From the NCBI RefSeq assembly GCF_000758525.1, contig NZ_CP009241.1, forward strand, positions 2,666,001-2,730,000: a stretch of DNA of 64,000 bases, written 5' to 3'. The notes under the pieces are model-generated. The model saw nothing but the letters and a program-made list of their open reading frames with translations. It made no database searches and was not told the origin of the DNA. Source of the DNA: Paenibacillus sp. FSL H7-0357. GTDB lineage: Bacteria; Bacillota; Bacilli; Paenibacillales; Paenibacillaceae. Position numbers and translations under genes: made by a program. Shown piece by piece: positions 26,693 to 36,254 of the stretch (position 1 is its first letter; the number at the start of each line of letters is the position of its first letter).

Positions 26693-29149
26693 GTGTCGAA
26701 ACCTGTGTATGGAAAAAACGCTGTGCAGCTGAATCATAACGACAGATCAACAGGAGTGGTATGGCTGCTGGCTGCCGCTTTTATCCTTTTTCTGGGGTGG
26801 GCGCCATTTCAGAGGGGATTGTTTAACAGTCAGCAGCTCATATTCGAGAAACCTCTCTTTGTGTCTGCTCTATTATGCTGTCTTATGCTGTTTGGCTGGG
26901 TAGGTTTGAATTATAAAAAATTCAAGCTGCAGGAGCAAAGTGACTTGCTTGTCCTGGCTGCATTTATGTTGCCGATCATTTACGCGCTCACACTGTTTGT
27001 AGCTGTTTCGCATTTCTCAGCGATGAACATGCTGTTTATTCAGACTATGTACGCTGCCGTCTTTATAATCTCCTTCTACCTGTTAAAGCAAAAGCAGGTG
27101 AACTTAGCGGTACAGCAGGCCATCTTGAGTATTGCTTATATCATTGTATGGTTTGGCCTGCTCAATTGGTTAGGGAGCGGGAAGTTAGCGGGCAGTCTGG
27201 TAGGCTGGTTCACGAATGAAGTGGTCAATGGAACTTACAATGGTGCATTGATAACCGATTCCAACGGTTTGCGCTTGACCTCGATATTTCAGTATGCCAA
27301 TACGTATGCAGCCTTCTTAATGGCCTTTCTGTTTGTTGCTCTGTTTGCACTGGTCCGCTCCAAGAAGGGGTACGGCTGGCTGATACACGGGTTCATGCTC
27401 GTCCCGATTATCGTTTCCATGCTGCTCACGCTGTCACGCGGCGGGCTTGTCATGATGCCGGTAGTATTTATATTGCTGTTGTTATTCCTGAAGTCTGTGC
27501 AGCAGATTCTATGGATCATTCATCTTGGAATTTCCGGATTGGCATCTTTAATTATTGCGTCACCCGTCACTAATCTGGGAATCAGCCTCAATACGGATTT
27601 CACGTCATCATCGGCCTTAAAGGGCTGGAGCTACTTGCTCGGGGCTTCGCTCCTCACAGCCGGATTAAGCTGGGCAGTGCAGCGTTACCTGGCTCCATGG
27701 CTCCGGGGCAAGCTGGACGGCGAGAACTCCCGGAAACTGAATGGAATGTGGATTCCGCTGGGTTCGGTAGCGCTTGTCGGTATTATTGCCTTTCTGCTGA
27801 TCGGTACAGGCGTACGGAGTATTCTTCCGGATCATATTGAAGTCCGGCTGGAGAATATTAACTTCAAACAGCATAGTGTTTTGGAGCGGATTACCTTTTA
27901 TAAGGATGCTGTGAAGGTTATTAAGGATAATCCGGTTCTTGGGATCGGAGGTGACGGCTGGCAGGCAGTGTTCGGGCAATATCAGAATAATCCCTATGTC
28001 AGCCACCAAGTGCATAATTTTTTCCTGCAGTATCTGATTGAGGTGGGGATAGTCGGATTTGTTGTGTTTATGAGTTTCATTCTCTTTATTTTTTATAAGT
28101 ATATTCGCGGGTATGCGGCAAGGAAGCAGGATGAATTCAGCAACGGTTTCTTTTATCTGATTATTGCATTATCTATTCTTGTTCACAGCCTGCTGGATTT
28201 CAATATGAGCTATGCGTTTATGGGAATTCTGGTTTTTCTGGGCCTGGCAGGAATGGCAGTGGTGATGGACAGCAAACCGCTGCGCCGGAACTGGAACAAG
28301 GCAGGGGTGCGTTACGGGTACCTTGCAATCCTTACGGCAGGGGCGGTGTTCATGCTGGTTCTGTCCATTAACTATATCAGCTCCAACAATGTCGGCAATA
28401 AAGCCCGGCAGTTGTTCAGTGTGAGCCAATCCTATGATGAGCTCAAAGCTCCGCTGGTCAAGGCGCTGAAGATACGCCCAGGCCATCCGGAGTCGACGAT
28501 CTATCTGTCTTCACTGGATCAGCAGGTGTATTCCCAGACGCAGAACGAACAATTTCTGGAGGAGTCGCACACCTTGCTGACGACTGCGCTAAAGAGAGAG
28601 CCTTACGATAAAGAATTACTGAAACAGTTGGTTTCTTATTATGATCTTAAAAATCAAAGCGACCTTGCCCTCAAGGTCTACCACGATAATGCCAGCAAGT
28701 ATAATTGGGATATCGATTGGTACAGTACGCTGATCAGCCGCTCCCTTATGCAGGGAGAGCAAGCCCTTAACTTAAAGGACGATGCAGCTAAACAAGAATA
28801 TTTCACAATTGGACTTCAAGCCTACGATCATGTGACTGCCGGTGTGGAGCATCTGAAAACACTGCCACCCGAACAGCTGCAAGGAAATCCATTCTCTGTA
28901 ACCCCGCTCATCGCCCTGAACGCGGGTAAGATCAAGTTTATGATGGGTGAAGTACAGGAAGCTACGGATATCTTAAAGCAGGCCTTAAGTGCAGATTATG
29001 CGGATGTTACTAACCGCGAGATCGCCCGCTGGTATCTGGCTGCACTGAAAAAGAATGGAGGCCAGGACCAGGCGGTCCATGATCTGCTGATTGCAGCGGA
29101 CGCGCAGGAGGCGGCCCGAATTGATGAAATCTTAGCTAAGCAGTATTAA
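26693..29149 (+). CDS. O-antigen ligase/polymerase-like membrane protein with TPR tail
   Basis: The 818-residue product starts at GTG 26693 (GGAGG ten bases upstream). Residues about 20-560 form a dozen or more membrane spans of the Wzy/WaaL (O-antigen ligase) type. The long external loop carries RLTSIFQYANTYAAF, LLTLSRGGLVMMP, and the hallmark ERITFYKDAVKVIKDNPVLG and GIGGDGWQAVFG followed by HQVHNFFLQYLIEVGIVG. The last 240 residues are soluble and TPR-like. In Gram-positives such proteins polymerise or attach extracellular glycans or glycosylate proteins. No other glycan genes flank it, only the PlsY gene 63 bp upstream. Confidence 0.87.
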   Translation: MSKPVYGKNAVQLNHNDRSTGVVWLLAAAFILFLGWAPFQRGLFNSQQLIFEKPLFVSALLCCLMLFGWVGLNYKKFKLQEQSDLLVLAAFMLPIIYALTLFVAVSHFSAMNMLFIQTMYAAVFIISFYLLKQKQVNLAVQQAILSIAYIIVWFGLLNWLGSGKLAGSLVGWFTNEVVNGTYNGALITDSNGLRLTSIFQYANTYAAFLMAFLFVALFALVRSKKGYGWLIHGFMLVPIIVSMLLTLSRGGLVMMPVVFILLLLFLKSVQQILWIIHLGISGLASLIIASPVTNLGISLNTDFTSSSALKGWSYLLGASLLTAGLSWAVQRYLAPWLRGKLDGENSRKLNGMWIPLGSVALVGIIAFLLIGTGVRSILPDHIEVRLENINFKQHSVLERITFYKDAVKVIKDNPVLGIGGDGWQAVFGQYQNNPYVSHQVHNFFLQYLIEVGIVGFVVFMSFILFIFYKYIRGYAARKQDEFSNGFFYLIIALSILVHSLLDFNMSYAFMGILVFLGLAGMAVVMDSKPLRRNWNKAGVRYGYLAILTAGAVFMLVLSINYISSNNVGNKARQLFSVSQSYDELKAPLVKALKIRPGHPESTIYLSSLDQQVYSQTQNEQFLEESHTLLTTALKREPYDKELLKQLVSYYDLKNQSDLALKVYHDNASKYNWDIDWYSTLISRSLMQGEQALNLKDDAAKQEYFTIGLQAYDHVTAGVEHLKTLPPEQLQGNPFSVTPLIALNAGKIKFMMGEVQEATDILKQALSADYADVTNREIARWYLAALKKNGGQDQAVHDLLIAADAQEAARIDEILAKQY

Positions 29150-29313
29150 AGGAAGGGATACTCTCCTGAATAAGAATCGGTTTGCTTATTACAGCATTTT
29201 TTGAAATTTAAAGTGTAATTGAGGCGTTTTTGCGTTATCCTCTAAGAAGACACAGCTTTCCCGGAGCTGGTCAGATCCAAAGAAAAGTAGAGAATACCGC
29301 AGGAGGAACCTGG

Positions 29314-29556
29314 ATGTCAACTGAGATTTCACGTTCGTTTATTGAGAGTGTAAAGCTGGAACTGCTCAGCAGGCTTGGCCTGAAGCAGGTCTATTATAAA
29401 GGTCCGGCAGGCGATGATTTGCTCTTTGAGGCCACGGGCTTTGACAAAGGAACACAGCACAAATTTTGTGTCAGAACAAAAACAGGGACCATTGATGAAT
29501 TCGTTGCAGGGAAATGGATGAAGGTGCGCAGCTTTACGATCAAGAGTGAAAAATAA
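29314..29556 (+). CDS. small conserved-looking protein, function unknown
   Basis: An 80-residue soluble protein starting at ATG 29314 behind AGGAGG (an ATG at 29230 adds an unconvincing extension). It is compact and beta-rich (KQVYYKGPAGDDLLFEATGF, HKFCVRTKTGTIDEF, KWMKVRSFTI) with no motif I recognise. It is monocistronic, with its own terminator. Confidence 0.7.
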   Translation: MSTEISRSFIESVKLELLSRLGLKQVYYKGPAGDDLLFEATGFDKGTQHKFCVRTKTGTIDEFVAGKWMKVRSFTIKSEK

Positions 29557-29573
29557 AGCTTGGCACAACAATC

Positions 29574-29616
29574 AAAGCCGCATACCCCGCGATCTGTGGG
29601 GTATGCGGCTTTTTTG
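29574..29616 (+). terminator. intrinsic terminator
   Basis: GCCGCATACCCC pairs exactly with GGGGTATGCGGC across a 9-nt loop, followed by TTTTTT. Confidence 0.92.
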
Positions 29617-29682
29617 CATAACACTAACCTCAAATTAGCAAGCTTATTAGAGGTTGGTGTCATTTTGTTCTTTGTAACCGGA

Positions 29683-31443
29683 TTAAGATGCTTGTTCGAA
29701 TTGGCTATTGTAAAGCTCCGCATAGAAGCCATTTTTGGCAAGCAGTTCATGATGGCTGCCGCTTTCCAAGATATCGCCATCCTTCAGAACCAGAATCACA
29801 TCGGCATTCTTAATTGTTGAGAGCCTATGTGCAATCACGAAGGAGGTTCTTCCTTCCATGAGCTTATCCATCGCCTGCTGAATCAACAGCTCTGTTCTTG
29901 TATCGACCGAGCTTGTTGCTTCATCAAGGATGAGCATCGGCGCGTCCTTAAGCATCGCGCGGGCGATCGTAAGCTGTTGCTTTTGCCCGGTAGATAAATT
30001 GACTTTATCGTTGAGCACGGTATCATATCCGGCACTCAAGGTCTGTATGAAATGGTGCAAGCCCACTGACTTACAAGCCTCTTCGATTTCTTTATCGGTT
30101 ACACCCGTTTTGTTGTACACTAGGTTTTCCCTGATAGTGCCCTCAAAAAGCCAGGTATCCTGCAGAACCATACAGAATAAATCATGGATGTTTTCTCTGG
30201 TCAAACTGCTGATCGGGGTATCATCAATATAAATTTCCCCGCCCATTAATTTATTAAACCGGATTAGAAGGTTTACAAGCGTTGTTTTACCTGCGCCGGT
30301 AGGACCGACTATAGCGACTTTTTGTCCAGGCTTAACCTCTGCAGAGAAATCTTTAATAACAAGCTTGTCTGAATTGTCATAAGCAAATTGCACATGCTCA
30401 AATTTCACTTTGCCCGCAGCGGTTTCAAGATGTCCTTCCTTGTGACTCTCATTGTCCATTTCTTCGGCATCCAGGAATTCAAAGACACGTTTGCTTGCGG
30501 CAGACGCCGACTGCAGACTTTGTGCGGCTTGCGCAATCTGTGACAGCGGCTGTGTAAAATAACGGACATACAGGATGAAGGCCACAATAACCCCAAAGGA
30601 TATCGTTCCGTTCATAGCAAGTATAGCACCTGCGACACAAACGGCCACAAACCCCAGATTGCCTATAAACATCATAATCGGCATCATGAGACCGGAGAGG
30701 AACTGTGCTTTAAATGCGCTATCTTTAAGATTCATATTCAGAGATTCGAATGTACTCCGCATTTGCGATTCGCCATTGTAGGCCTTCACTACAGTATGTC
30801 CGGAATAGACTTCCTCCACATGGCCATTGATTTTTCCTAAATATTCTTGCTGGCTTTGAAAATACTTTTGAGATTTTTTCATAATTGCCGCCATGAGACC
30901 AAAGCCAATTACGGTGGCAACAATCGCTGTAATGGTCATGATCACATTTGTTTTAAACATCATGATGAGAGACCCGACAAACAGGGCGAGGGCGGTGACC
31001 AGTGTGCCGACACTTTGATTTAAGGCTTGCCCGATGGTATCCACGTCGTTAGTCACCCGGGACAGGATGTCACCGGTTGTAGATTTATTATAATAAGAGA
31101 TCGGAAGCCTGTTCATTTTGCGGGAGAGATCGGTTCTTAAGCTTTTGGAAACCTTCTGTGTAACTACGGACATGATTAATCCTTGTGCCAAAGACAATAC
31201 AGAGCTAAGGAGATAGATAAATACAAGGAAGAGTCCAATGGAAGTTACGGCTTCCATATCAATACCGGTGACGATGCCCTCGGTGATCAAGTCTGTTATC
31301 TCTGAAAGCTTATCCGGCCCGAGCAAAGTCAGTACCGTGCCGATTGCTGCGCTGATAATTGCAATAAGAACTACGGGAATATATTTTCTGCCATAGCGGA
31401 GAAGTTTGCTCCAGGTGTTGAGTTGCTCTTTGCTCTTGTTCAT
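29683..31443 (-). CDS. ABC exporter half-transporter, canonical ATPase site
   Basis: This 586-residue protein has six spans of an ABC type I exporter domain (residues about 15-310) and a nucleotide-binding domain: Walker A GPTGAGKTTLV, Q-loop MVLQDTWLFEG, signature NLSTGQKQQLTIARAM, Walker B MLILDEATSSVD with the catalytic Glu, and switch FVIAHRLSTI. Its start shares a base with the stop of the partner gene (TAATG at 31441-31445). The partner's Walker B ends in Asp, so together they form an asymmetric heterodimer of the BmrC/BmrD or TM287/288 kind that exports drugs or peptides. Confidence 0.92.
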   Translation of the reverse strand: MNKSKEQLNTWSKLLRYGRKYIPVVLIAIISAAIGTVLTLLGPDKLSEITDLITEGIVTGIDMEAVTSIGLFLVFIYLLSSVLSLAQGLIMSVVTQKVSKSLRTDLSRKMNRLPISYYNKSTTGDILSRVTNDVDTIGQALNQSVGTLVTALALFVGSLIMMFKTNVIMTITAIVATVIGFGLMAAIMKKSQKYFQSQQEYLGKINGHVEEVYSGHTVVKAYNGESQMRSTFESLNMNLKDSAFKAQFLSGLMMPIMMFIGNLGFVAVCVAGAILAMNGTISFGVIVAFILYVRYFTQPLSQIAQAAQSLQSASAASKRVFEFLDAEEMDNESHKEGHLETAAGKVKFEHVQFAYDNSDKLVIKDFSAEVKPGQKVAIVGPTGAGKTTLVNLLIRFNKLMGGEIYIDDTPISSLTRENIHDLFCMVLQDTWLFEGTIRENLVYNKTGVTDKEIEEACKSVGLHHFIQTLSAGYDTVLNDKVNLSTGQKQQLTIARAMLKDAPMLILDEATSSVDTRTELLIQQAMDKLMEGRTSFVIAHRLSTIKNADVILVLKDGDILESGSHHELLAKNGFYAELYNSQFEQAS

Positions 31444-33194
31444 TAGGCCAGCTCCTCCTTGGAAAGTTGTGAGTAGGCAATTTCTTGGTAGATACTGCAG
31501 GACTGCATTAATTCATCATGTGTCCCCATGCCTGCCACACGTCCAGCTTCCAGTACAATAATTTTGTCCGCGTCTTTAATTGTGCCGATTCGTTGGGCAA
31601 CAATCAGCATCGTAGTGCCGCGGGCTTCTTTCTTCAGCTCACTGCGCAATTTGCGGTCTGTCTTATAATCAAGGGCTGAGAAGGAATCGTCGAAGATCAA
31701 TATTTCAGGACGGCGCGCAATGGCCCGGGCAATGGACAGACGCTGTTTTTGCCCGCCGGACAGGTTCGAACCGCCTTGGGCGACATGGGCCTCGTAGCTG
31801 CCGTCCATCTTTTCTACAAAATCCGAAGCTTGAGAGGTATAAACGGCATCAACGACATCAGATGCAAGATTACTTCCGTTATCACCAAAAGCAACGTTGG
31901 AGCTTACCGTACCGCCAAACAAAATCGCTTTTTGGGATACATATCCTATTTTGTTTCGCAGCGCACTTTGCTCGTATTGGTTGACATTGATACCATCCAC
32001 CAGCACCTCACCTGCTGTAGCATCATAAAAGCGGGGGATCAGGTTAACAACGGTACTTTTTCCGCATCCGGTTGAACCGATAAATGCCACGGTTTCTCCT
32101 CTTTTTGCCGTAAAACTGATGTCCTCTACAACATAATCCTCTGCATCAGGATATTTGAAGCTGACATTTCTAAATTCGACTTCGCCAACCCGATCTGCCT
32201 TGGAGGAAGTAAGCGATCCGTTCTGTAAGCTTGGTTTAGTATCCAGCACTTCGTTGATTCGTTTGGCAGAGACATGGGCGCGGGGCATTAAAATAAAAAT
32301 CATGATCAACATCATGAACGCCATAACCACCTGCATCGCATAGGATGAGAAGACAATCATATCGGAGAATAAGCCCATCTTCGCGGCACCATCGGCATTC
32401 TGAATCAACACAGCACCTACCCAATAGATAGATAGACTTAAACCGCTCATAATGAGAGAAATACTCGGCATCAGCATGGACAATACATTGTTAGCGAAGA
32501 GATTCGTCCGGGTAAGCTCGTTATTGGCTGCTCCAAATTTATCTTCCTGATAACTTTCCGCATTATACGCGCGAATAACACGCAGTCCGGTAAGGTTCTC
32601 TCTTGCAACACGATTAAGGTTGTCCGTCAGTTGCTGCAATCTTTGGAATTTCGGCAGCACGAGCACGATACATATGCCGACAATCAGGATTAACACGCCA
32701 ATAGCGACACCGGTAGAGAGCGACCACTGCCAACTTTTGCCAGTGATCTTGAGCATCGCCCAGACTGCCAGGATAGGAGCCTTCAACAGCAGCTGCAGAC
32801 CAATGACAATCAGCATCTGCACTTGCGTTATGTCATTCGTTGACCGGGTAATTAGACTGGCTGTAGAAAAGTTGTTGATTTCTTCCATGGAGAAGGACTG
32901 TACCTTATCGAACAATTTGGAGCGTAATCTTGAAGAGAAGTTAGCCGCGGTTCTGGCGGCAATGCCTGCCACAATAATGGAGGTGGCTAAGCTGCCGAGG
33001 GCACAGAGCAGCATCCAGACTCCGGCTGTAATGATTTCGCTCATTTCACTTCCCGGTGTCTGTATAAGACGGGTAATATCGCTCATATAACCGGGCAATT
33101 CCAAATCCAGCCATACCTGTGCAACAATGAAGAGGAGGCTAAACCCGACTAGAGCCCATTCCTTCGGTTTCAAGTATTTAAGTATAGTGACCAT
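31443..33194 (-). CDS. ABC exporter half-transporter, degenerate ATPase site
   Basis: This 583-residue partner subunit has six membrane spans and a nucleotide-binding domain with Walker A GSTGCGKSTVV, signature NLSGGQKQRLSIARAI and Walker B ILIFDDSFSALD. The catalytic Glu is replaced by Asp, as in the non-hydrolysing half of heterodimeric exporters; the switch region reads IVAQRIGTI with Gln in place of His, a second sign of degeneracy. The start at 33194 (MVTILKYLK) follows AAGGAG by eight bases; the frame extends upstream to 33293 without a better site. It heads the transporter pair, downstream of the two-component genes and separated from them by a terminator. Confidence 0.9.
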   Translation of the reverse strand: MVTILKYLKPKEWALVGFSLLFIVAQVWLDLELPGYMSDITRLIQTPGSEMSEIITAGVWMLLCALGSLATSIIVAGIAARTAANFSSRLRSKLFDKVQSFSMEEINNFSTASLITRSTNDITQVQMLIVIGLQLLLKAPILAVWAMLKITGKSWQWSLSTGVAIGVLILIVGICIVLVLPKFQRLQQLTDNLNRVARENLTGLRVIRAYNAESYQEDKFGAANNELTRTNLFANNVLSMLMPSISLIMSGLSLSIYWVGAVLIQNADGAAKMGLFSDMIVFSSYAMQVVMAFMMLIMIFILMPRAHVSAKRINEVLDTKPSLQNGSLTSSKADRVGEVEFRNVSFKYPDAEDYVVEDISFTAKRGETVAFIGSTGCGKSTVVNLIPRFYDATAGEVLVDGINVNQYEQSALRNKIGYVSQKAILFGGTVSSNVAFGDNGSNLASDVVDAVYTSQASDFVEKMDGSYEAHVAQGGSNLSGGQKQRLSIARAIARRPEILIFDDSFSALDYKTDRKLRSELKKEARGTTMLIVAQRIGTIKDADKIIVLEAGRVAGMGTHDELMQSCSIYQEIAYSQLSKEELA

Positions 33195-33270
33195 ATCTCT
33201 GACTCCTTTATGTGGTGTTGCATCCATGATAACGAAACAAGATAAACTGAAAATTAACTTTTCTGAAAAA

Positions 33271-33304
33271 AATAAAAGCCCTGAAAGAACCATTCAGTTC
33301 TTTC
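33271..33304 (-). terminator. intrinsic terminator of the kinase gene
   Basis: On the minus strand GAAAGAAC, 6-nt loop, GTTCTTTC is followed by AGGGCTTTTATTTTTTT, ten bases after the kinase stop. It separates regulation genes from the exporter genes. Confidence 0.85.
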
Positions 33305-33314
33305 AAGACTAGAG

Positions 33315-34370
33315 TCAAAGTCCATTCGGTATTGTAATTGTAAACGTGGTACCTTGTGAGGGGGTGCTGCTGCAGGCAATCGTTCCTTCATGCAGATGAA
33401 TAATTTGGTTCACGATCGCTAATCCAAGACCATTGCCAGCAGTCGAGTGGGAAGTATCCTGCTGATAAAATTTATCGAAAATCTTGGGAAGACCTTCCGG
33501 ACTAATCCCGGAACCGTTGTCGCGGAACAGAATGACAATGGTATTTTCATTTTGCTTCATGTCAACTTCAATTAGGCCTTTGTCAGGTGTGAACTTGATC
33601 GCGTTATCCAACAAATTCAGCCAGACTTGATTCAACAGCTCTTTGTTTCCAGAGATATTGTAATCCTGAACGTTAACATTCAGTGACATATTCTTCTTCT
33701 CCAATTTGGCAGCAAGCAGCAGCACAGATTGGCGAATCTGCTCTCCAACATTAAACCGTGCTTTGTTCGTTAAAATCGTCTGCGCCGCAATTTTTGAAAG
33801 CTCAAGAACATTCGAGGCGAGGGAGGCTAGTCTAGCTGATTCCTCAATAACAATGTCTAGATATTCATCCCGTTCCTCTTTGCTAAGATCATCATGCTTG
33901 AGCACTTCGGCAAATCCTTTGATCGAGACAATGGGGGTTTTGAATTCATGGGAGAAATTATTGATAAAATCGGTTCGCAGAATTTCGATTCCCCCAAGCT
34001 CTTCGGCCATCCGGTTAAAATTCTCCGAAAGAATTTTAAATTCCGGAGGACTTTTGAGCTGAAGACGCATGGAAAAGTCACCTTTGGCAAGCCTGTCCGT
34101 GGCTTCTATAAACATACGGATGGATTTTACCATTTTCCGGCTTGTGACAGCCGATATCGATGTACCGATTATTGTGCAGGCGATTAATGTCATTACGGGA
34201 AGCAAGGTGCCATCTTGGGCAATTTTTTCATTTAACAGACCAAAAACATTCGCAAGATAGAACAGCAGCCCGGTAATCACTACAGTAATGAGAAAGATGA
34301 CGAATACGGCAAGAGAGAAATAGAGGGGCAGAGAGATTCTGCTGCTGAGTTTGTTACTCATTTTGCTCAT
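33315..34370 (-). CDS. sensor histidine kinase, short external loop
   Basis: A 351-residue kinase with two spans (about 15-40 and 56-74) separated by only about 15 residues, HAMP (about 75-125), phospho-acceptor NNFSHEFKTP with His141, and HATPase_c motifs NLLDNAIKFTPD, DNGSGI and GNGLGLAI. The tiny external loop suggests sensing within the membrane or through a partner such as the adjacent exporter. Its start overlaps the regulator stop by four bases (ATGA), giving translational coupling. Confidence 0.92.
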   Translation of the reverse strand: MSKMSNKLSSRISLPLYFSLAVFVIFLITVVITGLLFYLANVFGLLNEKIAQDGTLLPVMTLIACTIIGTSISAVTSRKMVKSIRMFIEATDRLAKGDFSMRLQLKSPPEFKILSENFNRMAEELGGIEILRTDFINNFSHEFKTPIVSIKGFAEVLKHDDLSKEERDEYLDIVIEESARLASLASNVLELSKIAAQTILTNKARFNVGEQIRQSVLLLAAKLEKKNMSLNVNVQDYNISGNKELLNQVWLNLLDNAIKFTPDKGLIEVDMKQNENTIVILFRDNGSGISPEGLPKIFDKFYQQDTSHSTAGNGLGLAIVNQIIHLHEGTIACSSTPSQGTTFTITIPNGL

Positions 34371-35041
34371 GGTGTTCTCACCGCCTTGTATCCCAGACCC
34401 CGAACAGAAACCAGTTCAAACTCCGGATAAGCTTCAAACCGTTTCCGCAGCCGATTGATGTGAACATTGACGGTTGTATCCGTACTTTCATTTTCCATGC
34501 CCCATATTTCATCCATGAGCTGGATTCGGGTGAAAATCCGCTCTGGATAGGATAATAGCTTATACAACAAATAAAATTCTTTTTGCGGAAGGGTCTGCTT
34601 CTCATCCTCCCGGGTTACCGTCAAGGCGTCATAATCAAGTACGACTTTACCCACTGCCAGTTTACGGGCACTTGCAATTTGGGAACGGCGGAGCAGAGCT
34701 TGGATTCTGAGAAGCATTTCTTCGGTATCAATAGGCTTGGTCATATAATCATCGGTTCCAAGCCGGAACCCCTTCTTCTTATCTTCAGGGAGCTGTTTGG
34801 CTGTAGCCATAAGTATGGGGATCAAGCTATTGGCATCCCTTACTTCCTTTGCGAATTCATAACCATCCATATTAGGCATCATGATGTCCAGAAGGATTAG
34901 ATCAATATGCTGTGAATCAAGGACCTCCAATGCTTTAACTCCGTCTTCGGCAGTAACAACAGAATATCCTTCGCGTTTTAGAACAGCTTCAAGAAGTCTT
35001 CTTACATGCTTTTCATCTTCTACCACCAGTATGTTGATCAT
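34367..35041 (-). CDS. OmpR-family response regulator
   Basis: The 224-residue product (start at 35041 behind TTGGAGTG; the in-frame ATG at 35059 lacks a site) has a receiver with Glu-Asp near position 9, phospho-acceptor Asp52 in ILLDIMMPNMDG and Lys in YMTKPID. The winged helix ends VRGLGYKAVRTP. It is coupled to the kinase downstream and likely controls the exporter pair at 29683-33194, a common Firmicute arrangement for inducible drug or peptide efflux. Confidence 0.92.
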   Translation of the reverse strand: MINILVVEDEKHVRRLLEAVLKREGYSVVTAEDGVKALEVLDSQHIDLILLDIMMPNMDGYEFAKEVRDANSLIPILMATAKQLPEDKKKGFRLGTDDYMTKPIDTEEMLLRIQALLRRSQIASARKLAVGKVVLDYDALTVTREDEKQTLPQKEFYLLYKLLSYPERIFTRIQLMDEIWGMENESTDTTVNVHINRLRKRFEAYPEFELVSVRGLGYKAVRTP

Positions 35042-35279
35042 GATTTCACTCCAATTCATTTCATTGGGGGTTCAGGGTCATAATATCATCTTTCTTCTGC
35101 AATGAACAAACTGTTTGATGGAATTCACGCAGTATTCGCAAGCTAATCTCCTCTGACTTAAACAGCTGTTTGTGCAGCTTATCGTTCTAAATTCGCAGCT
35201 TGCTTCACACCCATTGAATAAAGAGTGCCGGAAAAATATACTGTGACTGTAAGCAGAAGTGCGGGAGGGGCGATGCAAG

Positions 35280-35717
35280 GTGAAGATTACGATTGAGGAT
35301 ATTCCGGAAGGCAGCGAGCCGGAAATTATCCTCAGGTGCAATGAACCTGACGACGCGTTGTTAAGGCTTATTTACTCCATTAAATCAAACTCCAAAAAGC
35401 TGATTGGCCTGACCGGTATGCAAATGCATGTGATAAGTCCGGGGGATGTGTTTTATTTCGAGGCGGTGGACAACAAGGTGTTTATTTATTGCCGGGAGAA
35501 GGTGTATGAGTCTCGCCTTAAACTGTATGAGCTTGAGGCCGATTATGAGCAGGGCGATTTTTTCAGGGCATCCAAGTCAACCATTCTTAATATTGCCAAA
35601 ATCAAATCGGTCAGCCCGATCCTGTACGGGAAATTTGAGGCACTGCTGCAGAATGGCGAAAAGGTGTACATTTCCAGGCAATATGTGCCTGTACTCAAGA
35701 AAAAATTAGGATTCTAA
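35280..35717 (+). CDS. LytTR-domain DNA-binding regulator
   Basis: This 145-residue protein starts at GTG 35280, with GGGAGGGG about nine bases upstream. The C-terminal 95 residues are a LytTR domain: SPGDVFYFEAVDNKVFIYCR, then FFRASKSTILNIAKIKSV and NGEKVYISRQYVPVLKKKLG. It has no receiver domain, so it is not directly phosphorylated. It is followed 12 bp on by a DUF3021 membrane protein. This pair is a recurrent two-gene unit in Firmicutes in which the membrane protein is thought to restrain the regulator. Confidence 0.9.
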   Translation: MKITIEDIPEGSEPEIILRCNEPDDALLRLIYSIKSNSKKLIGLTGMQMHVISPGDVFYFEAVDNKVFIYCREKVYESRLKLYELEADYEQGDFFRASKSTILNIAKIKSVSPILYGKFEALLQNGEKVYISRQYVPVLKKKLGF

Positions 35718-35729
35718 GGAGGCTTTTCG

Positions 35730-36173
35730 ATGAAAGTCAGCAGCTATGTCTCACGCATCGCAAAGGATTTTCTAATCGCCTGCGGCTGTTTATTTGTCTT
35801 AACCGCGTTAGTGTTGACCTTATCTTCTACAGAAATGATGAAACCCTCCCTGCTCTGGCAAATTATATTAGCCGCTTCAGCCTTTACTTCCTTTAAATAC
35901 GCATTGATTGATACCCCTGAACTGGGGAAAAGAGCGCAAAGGATCAGCTTCTACATTTGTTTTGTGCTAGCGGATGTTTTTGTCATCGCATGGCTGTGGT
36001 TTTTCAGCTCCAGTCAGGTGATGGATAGAGAGATTCTGGTTGCTTTCGTCCTTGTGATTCTTGTGGTCAAAGGAATGGTGTATGCCATGATGCATATTGA
36101 CGGACTGAAAGAAGCCAAACGGCTGAATGAGAAGCTGAGTGAATATGGCAAGGCGGGAAAGAGCGACAGTTGA
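35730..36173 (+). CDS. DUF3021 four-span membrane protein
   Basis: This 147-residue protein has four predicted membrane spans (about 12-32, 42-60, 72-95 and 106-124) and a charged tail (GLKEAKRLNEKLSEYGKAG). AGGAGG precedes the ATG. The family pairs with LytTR regulators such as the gene upstream, and by analogy probably acts as a membrane anti-activator. No enzymatic motif is seen. Confidence 0.85.
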   Translation: MKVSSYVSRIAKDFLIACGCLFVLTALVLTLSSTEMMKPSLLWQIILAASAFTSFKYALIDTPELGKRAQRISFYICFVLADVFVIAWLWFFSSSQVMDREILVAFVLVILVVKGMVYAMMHIDGLKEAKRLNEKLSEYGKAGKSDS

Positions 36174-36254
36174 TGGATAGGGAATTTATGTAACTTATAG
36201 GACTTGGCACCGTATATCATTCGAGATTATAAAAATGACCTTGGAGATGATACC

